Below are positions 24,939 to 36,085 of a DNA stretch of 64,000 bases, in pieces. The notes beneath the pieces are model-generated. The model was not told the origin of the DNA and did not search any database. It saw only the letters and a list, made by a program, of their open reading frames with translations. The stretch is taken from NCBI GenBank assembly GCA_033439765.1, contig JAULSN010000008.1, positions 124,001-188,000 of the forward strand. Direction: 5' to 3'. A program made the position numbers and the translations under genes. The stretch's first letter is position 1, and every line of letters begins with the position of its first letter. This DNA is from Lasiosphaeria ovina. Its lineage: Eukaryota; Ascomycota; Sordariomycetes; Sordariales; Lasiosphaeriaceae.

Positions 24939-25634
24939 GTCCACAGTGTAAAGTATGATGGATAGCGTCGTCTCGTGACCGCCCGGGCCCTTGGTGTGTG
25001 TGGTTTGTTGGCCAATAGGTGTATCTAGAGTGACTTGGGTCTGTCATAATTAGCAAGCGAAATTTCACACCCTTACGCGTCTTGTGCTGGTTTCTGCGGT
25101 GTAGTCCAACTCTTCTCAGCCTATGATCCCTATTCCGAGACAATTGCTATTGTTCTCAACCAGGTCTTGGGTGCTGGAGAGTGAAATCGGAGACTCGGTA
25201 ATTGATATCGGTAACCAACTCACCGCGTTCGGCCAGTCACAACTGTCGCATCTTTAAATGCCCAACAGTGGATTGTAATTGGAGGAACTCTAAATTCAGA
25301 CTCGACTCTCTACACCAGAACGAGATAGGAGGCCGATGGATGGTCCACGAGCAGTTTTACCCGACTTTAGACGGAGGGTGAATACCGAGCATATTTGACG
25401 CTCACGCCCCGCGCAATCAATGCCAATATCCGCGGCACTATCGGGGATTTGCCCAGGGTTGCTCGACGGCTCCTGGCGGGACATTTGCCTGATGGTGATC
25501 GCCGTGGAATCAAGTCCTTATGAAGAGCCAGTATAAGAGCGGCAGGGAGGAGCTGGTGGGCGGCCTTGACGGACAAAACCGGACACACGCTTTCAGAACC
25601 TTTGACCAGCAACGCCGAATAAAACCGATTCGCC
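24939..25634. other. Intergenic, no gene recognised
   Basis: About 700 bp between two plus-strand genes. No feature was recognised beyond presumed terminator and promoter DNA. Confidence 0.5.
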
Positions 25635-26405
25635 ATGCTCGTATCACTTCTCGCGGCGTGCCTGGCGCTGAGCCGGGCGGCCCTCGCCGCTCCCACATCG
25701 GCCGCGGCTACATGTGACCGCGACTTTCTCAAAGCGCAGACGGACGCGTACATCGCGGCGCAGACGGTGGGCAAGGCCGACGGGCTCAAGGCGAGCTCGA
25801 GCGTGACGTACACGCAGAACTTCAAGGCGGCCACGCTGGCGACGGGGATCCTGGCGACGCCGCTCAAGATCGACCACAACCGTAGCACGTACGACACGAC
25901 GCAGTGCGCCACCTTCACCGAGCTCATCATCACCAGCTCGGGGAGCTCGCACGTCATCGGCACGCAGATGCGCTTCACCGACGGAGCGCTGTCCAAGGTC
26001 GAGACCCTTGTAACGTCGACGGGCGACTGGCTTTTCAACCCCGCGGGGACGCTCAAGTACGCGTCGGCGGAGGCGTGGACCGAGATCCCGGCGGCCAAGC
26101 AGGACACGCGCGCCGTGCTGCAGGCCGGCGCCGACGCGTACCTCGACCTGTTCAACGACAAGAGCGTCAAGGTGCCGTGGGGCAGCCCGTGCGCGCGGCT
26201 GGAGGGCGGCAGCTACATACAGCCGAGCTGCAACGTGGGCGTGCCGAGCGGCATCAAGAACACCAACCGCCGCTATGTCATCGACGAGGTCCTCGGGTCG
26301 TGCGACGTCTTCTTTTCCTTCGGCGGCAACGACCCCGACAGCCACGAGTTCCGCCTCGAGAACGGCAAGATTCGCTACGTCCACACCATGACCGTCATGA
26401 AGTGA
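25635..26405 (+). CDS. Secreted DUF8021-type protein
   Basis: Intronless gene of 256 residues. A clear signal peptide (LVSLLAACLALSRAALAAP) is followed by a compact domain with repeated features of the fungal DUF8021 family: CDRDFLKAQTDAYIAAQ near the N-terminus, SSGSSHVIGTQMRFTDGALSKVETLVT-like strands, DWLFN, RAVLQAGADAYLDLFNDKSVKVPWG and PCARLEGGSYIQPSCNVGVPSG. The end, EFRLENGKIRYVHTMTV, fits an NTF2-like fold, which is my inference. Five cysteines lie in the mature part (Cys in TCDRD, QCATF, PCARL, SCNVG, SCDVF). The function is unknown; related proteins are extracellular. Codon use is strongly GC-biased at third positions. Confidence 0.8.
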   Translation: MLVSLLAACLALSRAALAAPTSAAATCDRDFLKAQTDAYIAAQTVGKADGLKASSSVTYTQNFKAATLATGILATPLKIDHNRSTYDTTQCATFTELIITSSGSSHVIGTQMRFTDGALSKVETLVTSTGDWLFNPAGTLKYASAEAWTEIPAAKQDTRAVLQAGADAYLDLFNDKSVKVPWGSPCARLEGGSYIQPSCNVGVPSGIKNTNRRYVIDEVLGSCDVFFSFGGNDPDSHEFRLENGKIRYVHTMTVMK

Positions 26406-28201
26406 CCGCGCTACCTCGCTTGATTTTTTGTTTCATTTGTTTTCCGTTTTTTCTCCTTCTCTTCTCCCTCTCTTGTATTTAGCGTGGGTGGGTACTCCGT
26501 TCTCGGTGTGTACATGTACGCCGTGGAAACAGCGCTATGTCTTGTCGGACATGGGTTAGTCTCACTGTACAGAGTGCGCCAATGATAGGGAGTGGTAGAA
26601 TCTAAGAATGGCGCGGACGGGAAGGTCCGTTCTTTGTCTATTCTCGGCCCATGTCGAGACTTGGAAGAACAAAGTAAACTAGGTGCAAGTTCTGCCGGGT
26701 CTTCACCTTTCTTTCTTTGGATGCTTCGCGTCCTTTTACCCCGGCGCTGGCAAGTAAAGTGGGTCGGAAACGCTGCTGCCTTAGGTGGCCACTGTGGCCT
26801 GCCCAGTAGGTATAGGGTAAACATAGGAGTTGTAGGGAAAATGTGCAAACTCCAGGTGATACGGATAACAGCCAGGGCACTCAAGTCCCTTTTGCACTTT
26901 TGCATGTCTTCCCGCTTCACTTTCTGGATACCCAAGTGGCCCCAGCTCGAGGATGACAAATATCTAGTACATGCCGCGGCAAACTTGCTGTCTCCTTCCT
27001 TTCAAAGTTAATTGCAGTTAAGGAATTCTATGGTCCCAACGCGACGTGCAAAGTGTTCATCCGCTTCCAGCCGGTGGAAAAGAAGCCCCACCTATAACGG
27101 GATGCAATATATAGATTAAAGTTGGTCACGAAAAAAAGCCAATACCCAGAGGAAGCACGAAGCACAAGTCCAACACGAAAGGTTCTCGGATCCGGCTACA
27201 ACTGGCGCATCACATGTCGACCGCTCCGCTCCACACACCCGAACTTTGAACGGCCCGGAGCCGTCAAGGTTCGGCACAACCATGATGCATTTGACCGAGA
27301 AGCCTCACGCCGTGCCGTGGTGTCAAACTCAATCGACCGGCCCGAGTACAAATAGAACAAGAATGCTGCAATTGACGAAAGGGTCTTCCTTGCACACACC
27401 TTCCAGTCCTTACCCAAATCCATCAAATCAACCACAAGCATATACTTGACGCGGCCCAACTGGCACAACCGGTACGTTCCGATCCATCGCGCCTATAACG
27501 GGATAGAACAAGGGCAGACCTTCCACAGACTTCAATCTCCACGCACAATAATCCTATAACGTTATTGACTCGGAAGGGGTGAATTACCAGACATGCCGCT
27601 TTCTATATACTGAAACAGTCCGCCGGGTACCGGTATTGGCTTTTTTTTTGTGACCAACTTTAATCTATATATCGCATATACTGAAACAGCACCTGGAACT
27701 AACTTTATCCATTCCCGTCTGTAGCCCTAATGTGGTTGAAGTGAAGATTGGGTGTTGACTGCGAGATTCTTACCGCCTGCCTTAGGTTCCTAGGTACCTC
27801 AGGTACCTTCCAGATTAGCTCCAAGTGAAACACGGCCAAGCCGGTGGGCACCGTGGCGCCATGTAAGCTTGACGTCACGACGCCAGGGTTCCCTACCCCG
27901 CGCCCCAGAGAAATTGCTGGAAAGCTCCTTGGTGCCGTGCCTGCGTGCTTGTGCCTGGCCGCAACAACTGCCAACGAGAGACTGGATTGGCGTTGCAATC
28001 CAAGCTTCCATCCGATCGACCGCGCAGAAGCTGCCCCCGCTCGCACGAGCCTGACTATCAATAATCCCTTGTCCTGTCACACGCCGCCACCAAGCGACAC
28101 CAACCTGCGGTTTCTAGACTTGCAGTCCAGTGTGTCGGGCGGAGGCGCGAGCGCAACCAAGCGGGCAGGCACTTTTCGCGAACAGGAAAATAATCGCGAA
28201 A
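26406..28201. other. Intergenic with a MITE-like element
   Basis: 1.8 kb between the DUF8021 gene and the histidine kinase. It holds an inverted-repeat element at 27102-27677 (listed separately) and a GGTACC-containing cluster near 27781-27810. No coding gene was recognised. Confidence 0.55.
27102..27677. mobile_element. MITE-like element with ~45 bp terminal inverted repeats
   Basis: The left arm 27102-27146 and the right arm 27632-27677 are inverted copies, differing by one substitution (ATGCA/ATGCG), one change after GGTCAC and one base in an A-run. The shared core contains ATAGATTAAAGTTGGTCAC and ends in AGCCAATACC. The ~575 bp interior has no transposase frame. It contains copies of CTATAACG and a repeated ATACTGAAACAG at both 27608 and 27678. 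A non-autonomous DNA transposon is the simplest reading; a target-site duplication was not identified with confidence. Confidence 0.7.
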
Positions 28202-30463
28202 ATGGCTACTCCTCAGCCCCTCGGCAGTCCCGTCAACGGCAACGGCTCCGGCGCCGCGACAGGCGACCATGATCATGACACACCGCCCACCTCTCTACCC
28301 CCAACTCCACCGCCTGCCTTGGCCCTTGCCCCTTCTTCGTCGACCGATCTCCGCTCGCACCTACCCGACCTCGCCCTCCTCTTCGACCTGACTCCTCTGC
28401 CTCAGTTGATACTCTCGCCGTCGTGCGCTATCACGAGGGCGTCGGCCCGTTTCCTGGCCGACTGGGGCGTCACTGTCGATCAGTGTGTTGGCCGCGACTT
28501 GCTATCATTCCTCCAGGCATATCTACAGCCGCTCGGCGACCCCACCGGTCACATCGCGGCCTCCATCGACGACGCCGTCTCCTCGCGTGCCGTGCGCACC
28601 ACGAAGGCCATCTATAGACACGCCTCATCGTGGATCGCTCGCATCATCCCCGTCTTCAAGGAGGACGAGCTGTTGGCCATCGTCACCGAGTGGCGCGAGT
28701 CCCCCGTCGCCCTAGCCGACCAGGAGCTCTTCAAGCCTGGTCTCTCCAACGACGAGGCCTTCCGAATTCTCGTTCAGGCTGTCAAAGACTATGCCATTTT
28801 CCTCCTGGATACCAATGGCAGGATCGCTACCTGGAACACCGGTGCAGAGCTGCTCAAGGGCTACAAACGAGACGAGATCATTGGCCAGCACTTCTCTGTT
28901 TTCTACGGCAAGGAGGACCTCGACATCGGGAAGCCTGGTATGGAACTGGAGATTTGCCTGCGCGAGGGCCGCGTCGAAGACGAAGGATGGCGCTACAAAA
29001 AGGACGGCACCCGCTTTTGGGCCAATGTCACCATCACGGCAGTCTATAAGGACGGCGTGCACGTCGGTTTTGGCAAGGTTACGCGCGACTTATCCGAACA
29101 CAAGTCGGCCGAGTCCCGCCTCATCAGAGCCTACGAGGAGAGCGAGAAGCTCAAGTCGGATTTCCTGGCCAACATGAGCCACGAGATCCGCACTCCTATG
29201 CACGGAATCCTCTCGGCGTGCTCTCTCCTCATCGATAACCCCCTTTCCGAGCGGCAGCGAGACATCGTCAACATTATGGACGAGTCAGGCCAGGTTCTGC
29301 TCCAGGTCATCAACGATATCCTTGACTATTCCAAGCTGGCCTCTGGCAGCTTCTCTATCACATCGGACATCGTTGGAGTTAGTAGCATCGTGGCGTCCGT
29401 CGTCCGTAGTGTGCAGGCCACCTTGCCGCCGGCTGTTCACTTTGAGCTGTTTCTCTCCCCGGAACTGCCCAAGTCCGTCCAGGGCGACCCGTTGCGCTAC
29501 CGGCAAATACTTCAGAACATTATCAGCAATGCAGCAAAATTCACAGAGAAGGGTAGCATCCGGGTCCGGGCTACTGTTCAAGAAGAGGATGAGAAGAGCT
29601 ACCTGATACTTACTGAAGTTACTGATACCGGCATCGGGATTCCGGAACACGCTACGGCGTCGTTGTTTACGCCATTTACCCAATATGATATTACGACGAC
29701 TAAGCGGTATAAGGGTACCGGACTCGGGCTTTCAATAGCTCGGTCTCTAGCCGAGCTCATGGAGGGTAGAATCGGATACCGCCCCAATCCCGATCGCCAC
29801 GGAAGCATCTTTTGGTTCACAGCGCGATTCAAAAAGATCAAGAGCCTGGAGCAGATCAAGAACTGGCAGCAGCGGGGCTTCAACCCGGACGGCTCCCCGC
29901 TCGAGGTTCCAAGTGCCGACGCTCCCGCTCGGGTTTCAGAGCTAGCGGATTCCGCATCTACGAAGACACTGCTCCTTGTTGAGGACAACGTCATCAACCA
30001 AAAGGTTATGCTTGGCCTACTCCGTTCGCTCGGGTTCAAAAACACGGCTTTGGCCTCTAACGGAGCCGAGGCTGTGAACATGGTTTGTGGCAAGCCCGCC
30101 GCCTACGACTTGGTTTTGATGGATATCAATATGCCCATCCTGGATGGCCACGAGGCGGCTACGAGAATCAGAGAACACGGGATTCGAGTCCCCATCGTGG
30201 CCATGACAGCATACGCGCTCAAGGGTGATAGGGAACGCTGCCTTGAGCACGGCATGGATGATTATATCCCGAAGCCGGTCGACAAGAAGAACCTCATCAA
30301 AACCCTGGCTCGCTGGCTTCTGGAAACCAGAGACTACAGACTGCCGCCCATCGATGTCTCCGCCGACAATTCCGTTATCCCGACGTCCGACAAAGTGCAG
30401 CCTATTGTTGAGGTCACGGACAAACAGGTCGGACAAGACGGCGACACGCCTGTGATCCAGTGA
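28202..30463 (+). CDS. Hybrid histidine kinase with PAS sensor and receiver domain
   Basis: Intronless, 753 residues from the first ATG in frame (AAAATGG context). After a Pro-rich N-terminus there is a PAS-like segment (~45-160) and a canonical PAS domain (~180-300: DYAIFLLDTNGRIATWNTGAELLKGY). Next is the HisKA dimerisation domain with FLANMSHEIRTPMHGI (phospho-acceptor His327), then HATPase_c with N box NIISNAAKF, DTGIGIP and GTGLGLSIA. A receiver domain follows with LVLMDINMP (Asp641), the acidic pair in VEDN and the Lys in YIPKPVD. It would feed a His-to-Asp phosphorelay to Hog1-type or other outputs. The domain order resembles the TcsA/Fos-1 type; class assignment is tentative. No membrane segment, so it is probably cytosolic. 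Confidence 0.92.
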   Translation: MATPQPLGSPVNGNGSGAATGDHDHDTPPTSLPPTPPPALALAPSSSTDLRSHLPDLALLFDLTPLPQLILSPSCAITRASARFLADWGVTVDQCVGRDLLSFLQAYLQPLGDPTGHIAASIDDAVSSRAVRTTKAIYRHASSWIARIIPVFKEDELLAIVTEWRESPVALADQELFKPGLSNDEAFRILVQAVKDYAIFLLDTNGRIATWNTGAELLKGYKRDEIIGQHFSVFYGKEDLDIGKPGMELEICLREGRVEDEGWRYKKDGTRFWANVTITAVYKDGVHVGFGKVTRDLSEHKSAESRLIRAYEESEKLKSDFLANMSHEIRTPMHGILSACSLLIDNPLSERQRDIVNIMDESGQVLLQVINDILDYSKLASGSFSITSDIVGVSSIVASVVRSVQATLPPAVHFELFLSPELPKSVQGDPLRYRQILQNIISNAAKFTEKGSIRVRATVQEEDEKSYLILTEVTDTGIGIPEHATASLFTPFTQYDITTTKRYKGTGLGLSIARSLAELMEGRIGYRPNPDRHGSIFWFTARFKKIKSLEQIKNWQQRGFNPDGSPLEVPSADAPARVSELADSASTKTLLLVEDNVINQKVMLGLLRSLGFKNTALASNGAEAVNMVCGKPAAYDLVLMDINMPILDGHEAATRIREHGIRVPIVAMTAYALKGDRERCLEHGMDDYIPKPVDKKNLIKTLARWLLETRDYRLPPIDVSADNSVIPTSDKVQPIVEVTDKQVGQDGDTPVIQ

Positions 30464-33298
30464 AAGCGGCGATGAGTCGACCGACATCCCTCGAAAGAAG
30501 GTAGCGTGGGGCAGATGGTAGCCAAACCCCGTCTTTGCAATTTCATTCTCGGGTTTTGCATACATTTGTGCCTTATTTTCATCTCTCTGGCGTTTTGATC
30601 TGCGAAGGCTGGCGCGGCAGTGACCTGTCCCAGTCCTTGTTGTTTTACATTTTTGTCTTTTTATTGTGTCTTGTTTTTATTGCGTTTTGTTTTTATCGAT
30701 ACCTATCTGTCCATATTGGGAATACACGAAGAGCATGCCTGATACGGTATATATAAAGGGGCTTTTGTTTTGTTCTGCGGCGGGATATTTCTTCTCCTTG
30801 CTCATATTCAGGGAATGGTTGAATATTATCGCTATGAAGCCGAAGTTGCCCCTATTGCTGGCGGGGGAATCTTTACAACTTGAAGCGGCAACGGCAGAGC
30901 ATGTAAGGTGGGTGGACCAGAGATACCCACGGCATATATTACCATATAGCATACAGCATGAGGTCTGTGAGGGGCCAGACCCCCCAGTTCGCAGCATCGC
31001 GCCAGCCGCGATTTGCTCTCAATACAATAACTAATTGGATTAATCTAGTCTTGTACATGCGGGAGGGCACAGGCCGGAAACGCAGCACTTGCTGACAGCG
31101 CTTGTTGTTCGATTTGCGAGATGACTGGGGAGCCTCTGATCTTGTGGCAGATCGGCAATCCTCCCCTTTCGAATCCAGCGTGTCGGAAAAGTCACGTCTA
31201 GCGCGGTTTAGCCATGTTCTGTGGCCACCGCACCCTTCGCCTCCCGACTCTTGTTACAGCTTGATGTGCCGGACCTATGTGGTGCCTATTTAAAAAGAGG
31301 CTCGGGAAGGGAGGTCGATCACAGGGAGATCAATCTGCTCTACGTGGCACGGCAGGACTCGGAAGGCGGGGCTCGTAGAAAGGCGGCCTTGAATAGAATG
31401 ATCAAGACCAGTCGGCTCGGCTAATCAGGAGATGTCGGTTTCGTGCGGTGGGTGCCTGCAAGAAAAAGAACCGGGAAAGAAGAAGATTAGCTCCAACAGG
31501 CACAAGTACCAGAAGTCGGGTTTGCGAGATCCTGGAATGAGGCTTAGCTTCAATAGGCACGAGCACGAGAAGTCGGCTCCTTGTGATGCTTCCAGGACGC
31601 TTCCGTAGACCCGATCACTTATATATGGTGGTGAGAGTAACAGGCTCGGGCAGGACTTATAGGCTCTGCGTGGTAAGAACTCACAGGCTCGACTAGTTAA
31701 AAGTGGCCGGTTCCGCGGAGTGTCTACAATAGGATCAGGTAGGAAGCTAGCTCTGCATGGCGTGAGCACGGCAGGCGGCCTTCGGTTGGGAAGATTGGCC
31801 CCGTGTGATGCTTGCAGGAGTCTTGCTTGAACAGAACCACTCACATATGAACAGGTACTGATTGGGCTAGTGAGGGTGCTCCTCGCTCACGGGGAAGATC
31901 CGTAGCGATATGGTGTATGTGGTTTCGGTAGGAAGATCGTTCCGTGTAGGATTCGTCGGCTTTGTGTGGCGTCTGCAGGAGGCTTGAGTAGAGAGGTCGA
32001 CCCTGCATAGCGTAAGCAGGACTAGTCATCTCGAGCGAACTTGTCGGTGCCGAGGGGTGCTTGTAGCAGGTCGGCTCTGTGTGGTAAGGGTAATACCAAG
32101 TACCAACTACCAAGCTCGAGTATGACGGTTCGGTTCTGTGTGGTGCTTGTAAGAAGATCGCGTAACAAGGTCGGCCTGCGAGTCCCGCACAGGACTGGCC
32201 GCTCTGGAGAAAGGCCGCATCAATCAGGACAGCCCGTTTCACATGGTACCGATAGACAGGTGTAGTAGATAGTATAAGTTTCGATGGTTATTCTAATTGC
32301 CCGGTCAGTCGAGCGGCGCGATCGTTGCTTCGATTTCGTTTCGGGTTGTGATACAATCATCTTGCATCTCGTGGACTATAAACGGAGATGAGATTAGTGA
32401 TTGTGCGGTATGCATGTTGATTCTATTAGGCGTCCAGCGACGTTGGGAGCCAGGAAAGGCAGAAAAGCGGATATTGTCGGTTGCCGGGGTGGGGACGCGG
32501 TCGAACCTCTAGGAGAAAAGATGGAATCATCAATCCAGGGAATTACGCACGGCCTGAAAATTCAAAGTTCGCATGCGGGCTCGCTCTGGCGGGCTCTTGG
32601 CTGCCAGTTCATGACTTTATAGTGACGGGTCCGGTAATCACTTGGAGGGCGAGCGGAGATGCCTGAGCAGATCCAAGGTACCCCGATACCTCCCCGTACA
32701 GGTAAGCTATGGTATCCACCGTACCTGCACCTAGATACTTGGTCCTCCAACACCTCCGAAACTATAACTTGTTTGGATTATGAGCACGAACAGATCGGCC
32801 GACGGCGAGGGGGGTATCACCTGCACGGTTTGGCTTTTTCAAACAGGATTCATGCAGTACTGTCGCCTGCACGTCCGAGGACATGCGCGCCTGACATTTT
32901 TCAGAGTACCGATGATGGAAGAGCTTGCATGATCTAATGATTCCAGTCTCACAGACGCGTTGGTGACCCCGGAGAGGCAGGCTAGCTGCGGTCTTGCTGC
33001 TTCGATGACCCAATTCTCGAAAAAGGACCCGGAGATGTCTCCACCCCTGCCCTTTCCCTTCTTTCTCTTCTCTTCTCCCCTTCCTAGGCTAATCCGAAGA
33101 ACTGTGGTTATTTAAGATGCAGTGTCTCAGGTCTTCTTTTTGCCTGGCTTCACTCTCTTCTCTGTACACAACAGAGCCATGCGAGTTTGCCTCACCCGTC
33201 TTCCCTGCCGACAACCAGCACCACAGCTCCTACGAAGCGGAATAAACAGCGTCTTATCAGCTAGCAGTAACCCTCGCAAAGTTAGACCAACCGCAAAC
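30464..33298. other. Intergenic with degenerate repeat array
   Basis: 2.8 kb without an intact gene. The first part is AT-rich 3' flank of the kinase. From about 31310 to 32240 there is a set of diverged short repeats (listed separately). The remainder to 33298 includes the 5' region of the Hsp30 pseudogene. The minus-strand frames at 31425-31844 and 31841-32242 translate the repeats and are not supported as genes. Confidence 0.5.
31428..32170. repeat. Degenerate array of GTCGGCTCTGTGTGGTGC-like units
   Basis: About nine irregularly spaced copies of a ~30 bp motif, loosely (A)G(G/A)TCGGCTCTGTGTGGTGCTTGCAGGA when aligned, occur on the plus strand near 31433, 31515, 31571, 31753, 31790, 31932, 32003, 32067 and 32131. 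Two of them share longer context (AGCTCCAACAGGCAC versus AGCTTCAATAGGCAC upstream). Units differ mainly by substitutions. It resembles an old minisatellite or a family of decayed insertions. Confidence 0.55.
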
Positions 33299-33918
33299 AT
33301 GTCTCTCTGGTACCCGTACTCTTACTCGCACTCGGCGGTCCCGGGCTTCTCGTCCCTGTTCCGCATGCTCGACGAGTTCGACAAGTACGCGCAGCAGCAG
33401 ATCGGGACGTCAATCGGCGGCAAGAGCGGTTCCACCGGCAACGGCGGCGCTCTGCAGACCAGACCTTCTCGCCCAAGTTCGACGTCACCGAGCACGACAA
33501 GGAATATCAGCTGCAGGGCGAGCTGCCGGGCGTGCCGCCCGAAAATGTCGTCGTTGATTTCACCGACAACCAAGCACTTGTGGTCCGTGGTCACGCCGAG
33601 CGAAAGCACACCGAGGGCGACCCGTCGCTAGGCCAGATCGAGGGCGGTGCCGAGACCAAGAAGATTGAAGGCGGTGGAAAGAAGTCGCAAGTCAAGGAGA
33701 ACGGCAAGGCCAAAGAGAGCGGCGACACTGGAGGGGAGAAGTCGGCTCCCAAGTACTAGCTCAGTGAGCGGTCCTATGGCGAGTTCTCGCGCGTCTTCTC
33801 TTTCCCTGTCGCCGTCGACCAAGACAAGATCCAGACCAAGTTCGAGCACGGAATTCTCGATGTCAAGGTCCCCAAGGCTGAGTCCAATAAGGGAAGGCGC
33901 AAGATCCCCCTGCAGTAA
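33299..33918 (+). pseudogene. hsp30: Small heat-shock protein (Hsp30/Hsp20 family), disrupted
   Basis: The gene encodes an alpha-crystallin-type chaperone. The ATG at 33299 starts MSLWYPYSYSHSAVPGFSSLFRMLDEFDKY, typical of fungal Hsp30. Near 33440-33465 the frame changes by one base, after which FSPKFDVTEHDKEYQLQGELPGV and the ACD strands follow. TAG at 33757-33759 stands where the family has Trp in YW(V/L)SERS, and the frame then continues as LSERSYGEFSRVFSFPVAVDQDKI...GILDVKVPK to TAA at 33916. A charged Glu/Lys insert (33637-33750) lies between the two halves. One frameshift and one nonsense change make it a probable pseudogene; a sequencing error could explain the frameshift but not both. 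Confidence 0.85.
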
Positions 33919-34572
33919 AGAAGCGAAGTGATGGTCAGGGGAGAGAGTGCTAGCAGGAGAGGTTATTATAATGGTTGTTGGTCAAGATCTGTACGATGAG
34001 TTGTTCTGGGGTTTCAACCGATTGTAATTGTTGTCATTGATGATATCTAGCTAGCCTAGTAAAGGTAGTGAGTGACCTTGGCCGAGAAATAAAAACGGGT
34101 ACACGTCTGATCAGGGTCCACCACGTCACCAGCGCGCTGCTTACTGCATGCATATGGTTGATTCCTTCTGCGTTGCGGCCCAATGAGCTAGGGCATTACT
34201 CCATAAGCTGGTGCGGGTGTCATGCACGACCCAAGCAACGGCGCCCAGCCGTGGGGTCTGTGATACCCTCGACATGCAGCGGCATGCCTCCCGGGACGCC
34301 ACGGGTTGCCCGGTTTCTTTGGAGGGGCGGGATCCCACCAAAGCTGGGCAACAAGCCATTGACATGCTGGCGTCTGCTGCAGATCTGACAGGCCGTTCGA
34401 GGGTTGAGCTAAGCTATTGTTGAAAGCTCGCAGCTCTCTTGGTATTTCTTCCTTCCCATCTTCTGTTAAACCGAAAGAGTAGAAACACCCTCTAGGGCAC
34501 CCTATTTCCGGCTCTAATCATCCCATCTTCTCTCACCTGTCAGCGACCGCCCGGCACCTGATTAGCTGCACT
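33919..34572. other. Intergenic, no gene recognised
   Basis: About 650 bp of 3' flank of the Hsp30 pseudogene and 5' flank of the next frame. Nothing specific was recognised. Confidence 0.5.
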
Positions 34573-35202
34573 ATGGCGGACAACCATTACTACGAGGGCG
34601 AGCAATTCGCACCCGTGCCATCATCCCGTCGACCTCGTTACATGCACACCACCAACACGAACAACCACACCAAACAGCGCACACATCTAGCCACGACGGA
34701 CCTCTCGGATCTGCTAGCCCGTAATACAGCAATCAACGCCGGTCGCGCGCATCAAAATGTCCACATCCCAGTCGACAAAGACACACGCTCTGACCAGCGC
34801 GACCCCGTCATCTACTACCGCACCATGGCGGTAGCGATCAAGAGGGCAGCACCAACCCCATATTTACTGGCGACGACCGTACCGCACTCGGCAGACAAGA
34901 CATCCAGCCGGCAGCAGCACGCGGGCCGTGGTCCAGTCACCACGATCACGAGCAGCGGACGCGCGCGCCAGGCTTTGAATATCGGAGGAAGCAGCTTGCA
35001 GCGTCGAAGCCCGCTTCCTGGCGCACTCAGCTATCCTCGCTACGGTGAACGTGTCGACTTTGCCGTGGTCGGTTCGTTCAGTGATGATGGCGGTTATGAT
35101 GGCAGCATGGAGAGGAGGACGCTAGAGGGCGTGAGATATGTCACGGGCACTCGCGCTGGGGCTGTTCCCTCGCAAAGTCGTCGGCCACCGTGGAGGGGAT
35201 AA
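34573..35202 (+). CDS. Hypothetical protein, basic and disordered
   Basis: Open frame of 209 residues starting MADNHYYEGEQFAPVPSSRRPRYMHTT. It is rich in Ser, Arg, Thr and His, with no membrane segment, no coiled coil and no recognised domain. Support is only its length, a reasonable start context (CACTATGG) after a pyrimidine-rich leader, and codon use like its neighbours. Overlapping frames on the minus strand (to 35792) read as arginine-rich mirrors and were discounted. It could be a lineage-specific gene or a chance frame. Confidence 0.4.
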   Translation: MADNHYYEGEQFAPVPSSRRPRYMHTTNTNNHTKQRTHLATTDLSDLLARNTAINAGRAHQNVHIPVDKDTRSDQRDPVIYYRTMAVAIKRAAPTPYLLATTVPHSADKTSSRQQHAGRGPVTTITSSGRARQALNIGGSSLQRRSPLPGALSYPRYGERVDFAVVGSFSDDGGYDGSMERRTLEGVRYVTGTRAGAVPSQSRRPPWRG

Positions 35203-36085
35203 TCCCGCCGAGTTGAGGAGCGCATAATCATTGGATTAGCCGGCACCCGGCCCCGCGCAGAATCACATTGAAAATCGCCGATCGGGAGATGGAGTCCTGG
35301 TTCCAGGAACCCGGGCCCTGTCCTGCGGACCGCGAGAGACCTTGGTTGCAGGGCCCAGAGAGGCACAGGGCTGACAGGGAAGGAGCGCAGCGTTGCAATG
35401 AGCCTTCCGCTGGGATATCCGAGCGCCACATGCACCCATCCATCGCGCTCTGAGAGTCCATGCCTCATAAGCCCAGCGTACCATCGCGGGCTTCCTTCTC
35501 TCGTGTGATATGTTTGGTACCGGCGGCGGAAAGTATGGGAAAAAGACGTCCAAGGAGATGGGACAGGACGGGATGCGGAATACGAGCTGTTGGAGGAGTT
35601 ACGGTTGCGAATTTGTGTGAGCTGGCGAGTCAGCTGGGACATGTCCACTGTCATCCTTCTCGCACTTAATGTCAAGGGAACACGGCTTACTCCATCTCCA
35701 ACTGCCGAAGATCCCCAAGGGCCTGCACCAGGGAGCCGATAACTAATTAGACACTGAGGCGCAGATAACTCAAAACCTTGCCACGAGTGCATGGGTGATG
35801 AGTGGCATGGGATGCGCAGCGTAACAGCAGGGGCAGACGGTGACTGCCTGACATCAAAGGTCGCGCAAAGCTCGCCAGCGTGATACAGATCTGTTCAAGG
35901 TGCCTTACATTACATAGACAAGAGCTTGAGACTCGGCAAAAGGAGGCGCAAGTCAGATATCAGTTTCCAATAAACACACGAGTCTATTACAAGCTACCGA
36001 GGCACTTCGCGTATTTACAGGCAACTAGTATTTACAGGCAACTATAGAAACTCAAACATAACAAGTGCAGCAGCCCAAACAATAT
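35203..36085. other. Intergenic between converging frames, no gene recognised
   Basis: About 880 bp. A minus-strand frame of 232 codons (35094-35792) is open but its product is unconvincing. A short direct repeat of GTATTTACAGGCAACTA occurs at about 36010-36046. Confidence 0.45.

Noticed and set aside
23649..26405. Secondary-metabolite gene cluster around the FAD monooxygenase
   Set aside because: No polyketide synthase, NRPS, terpene synthase, P450 or transporter is nearby.
31425..32242. Two adjacent minus-strand open frames (133 and 139 codons)
   Set aside because: The second frame opens with GTG, the products are translations of the degenerate repeats, and neither resembles a protein family.
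35094..35792. 232-codon minus-strand frame
   Set aside because: It overlaps the 3' end of a plus-strand frame, is rich in Arg, Ser and Pro with no domain, and looks like a mirror of GC-rich DNA.
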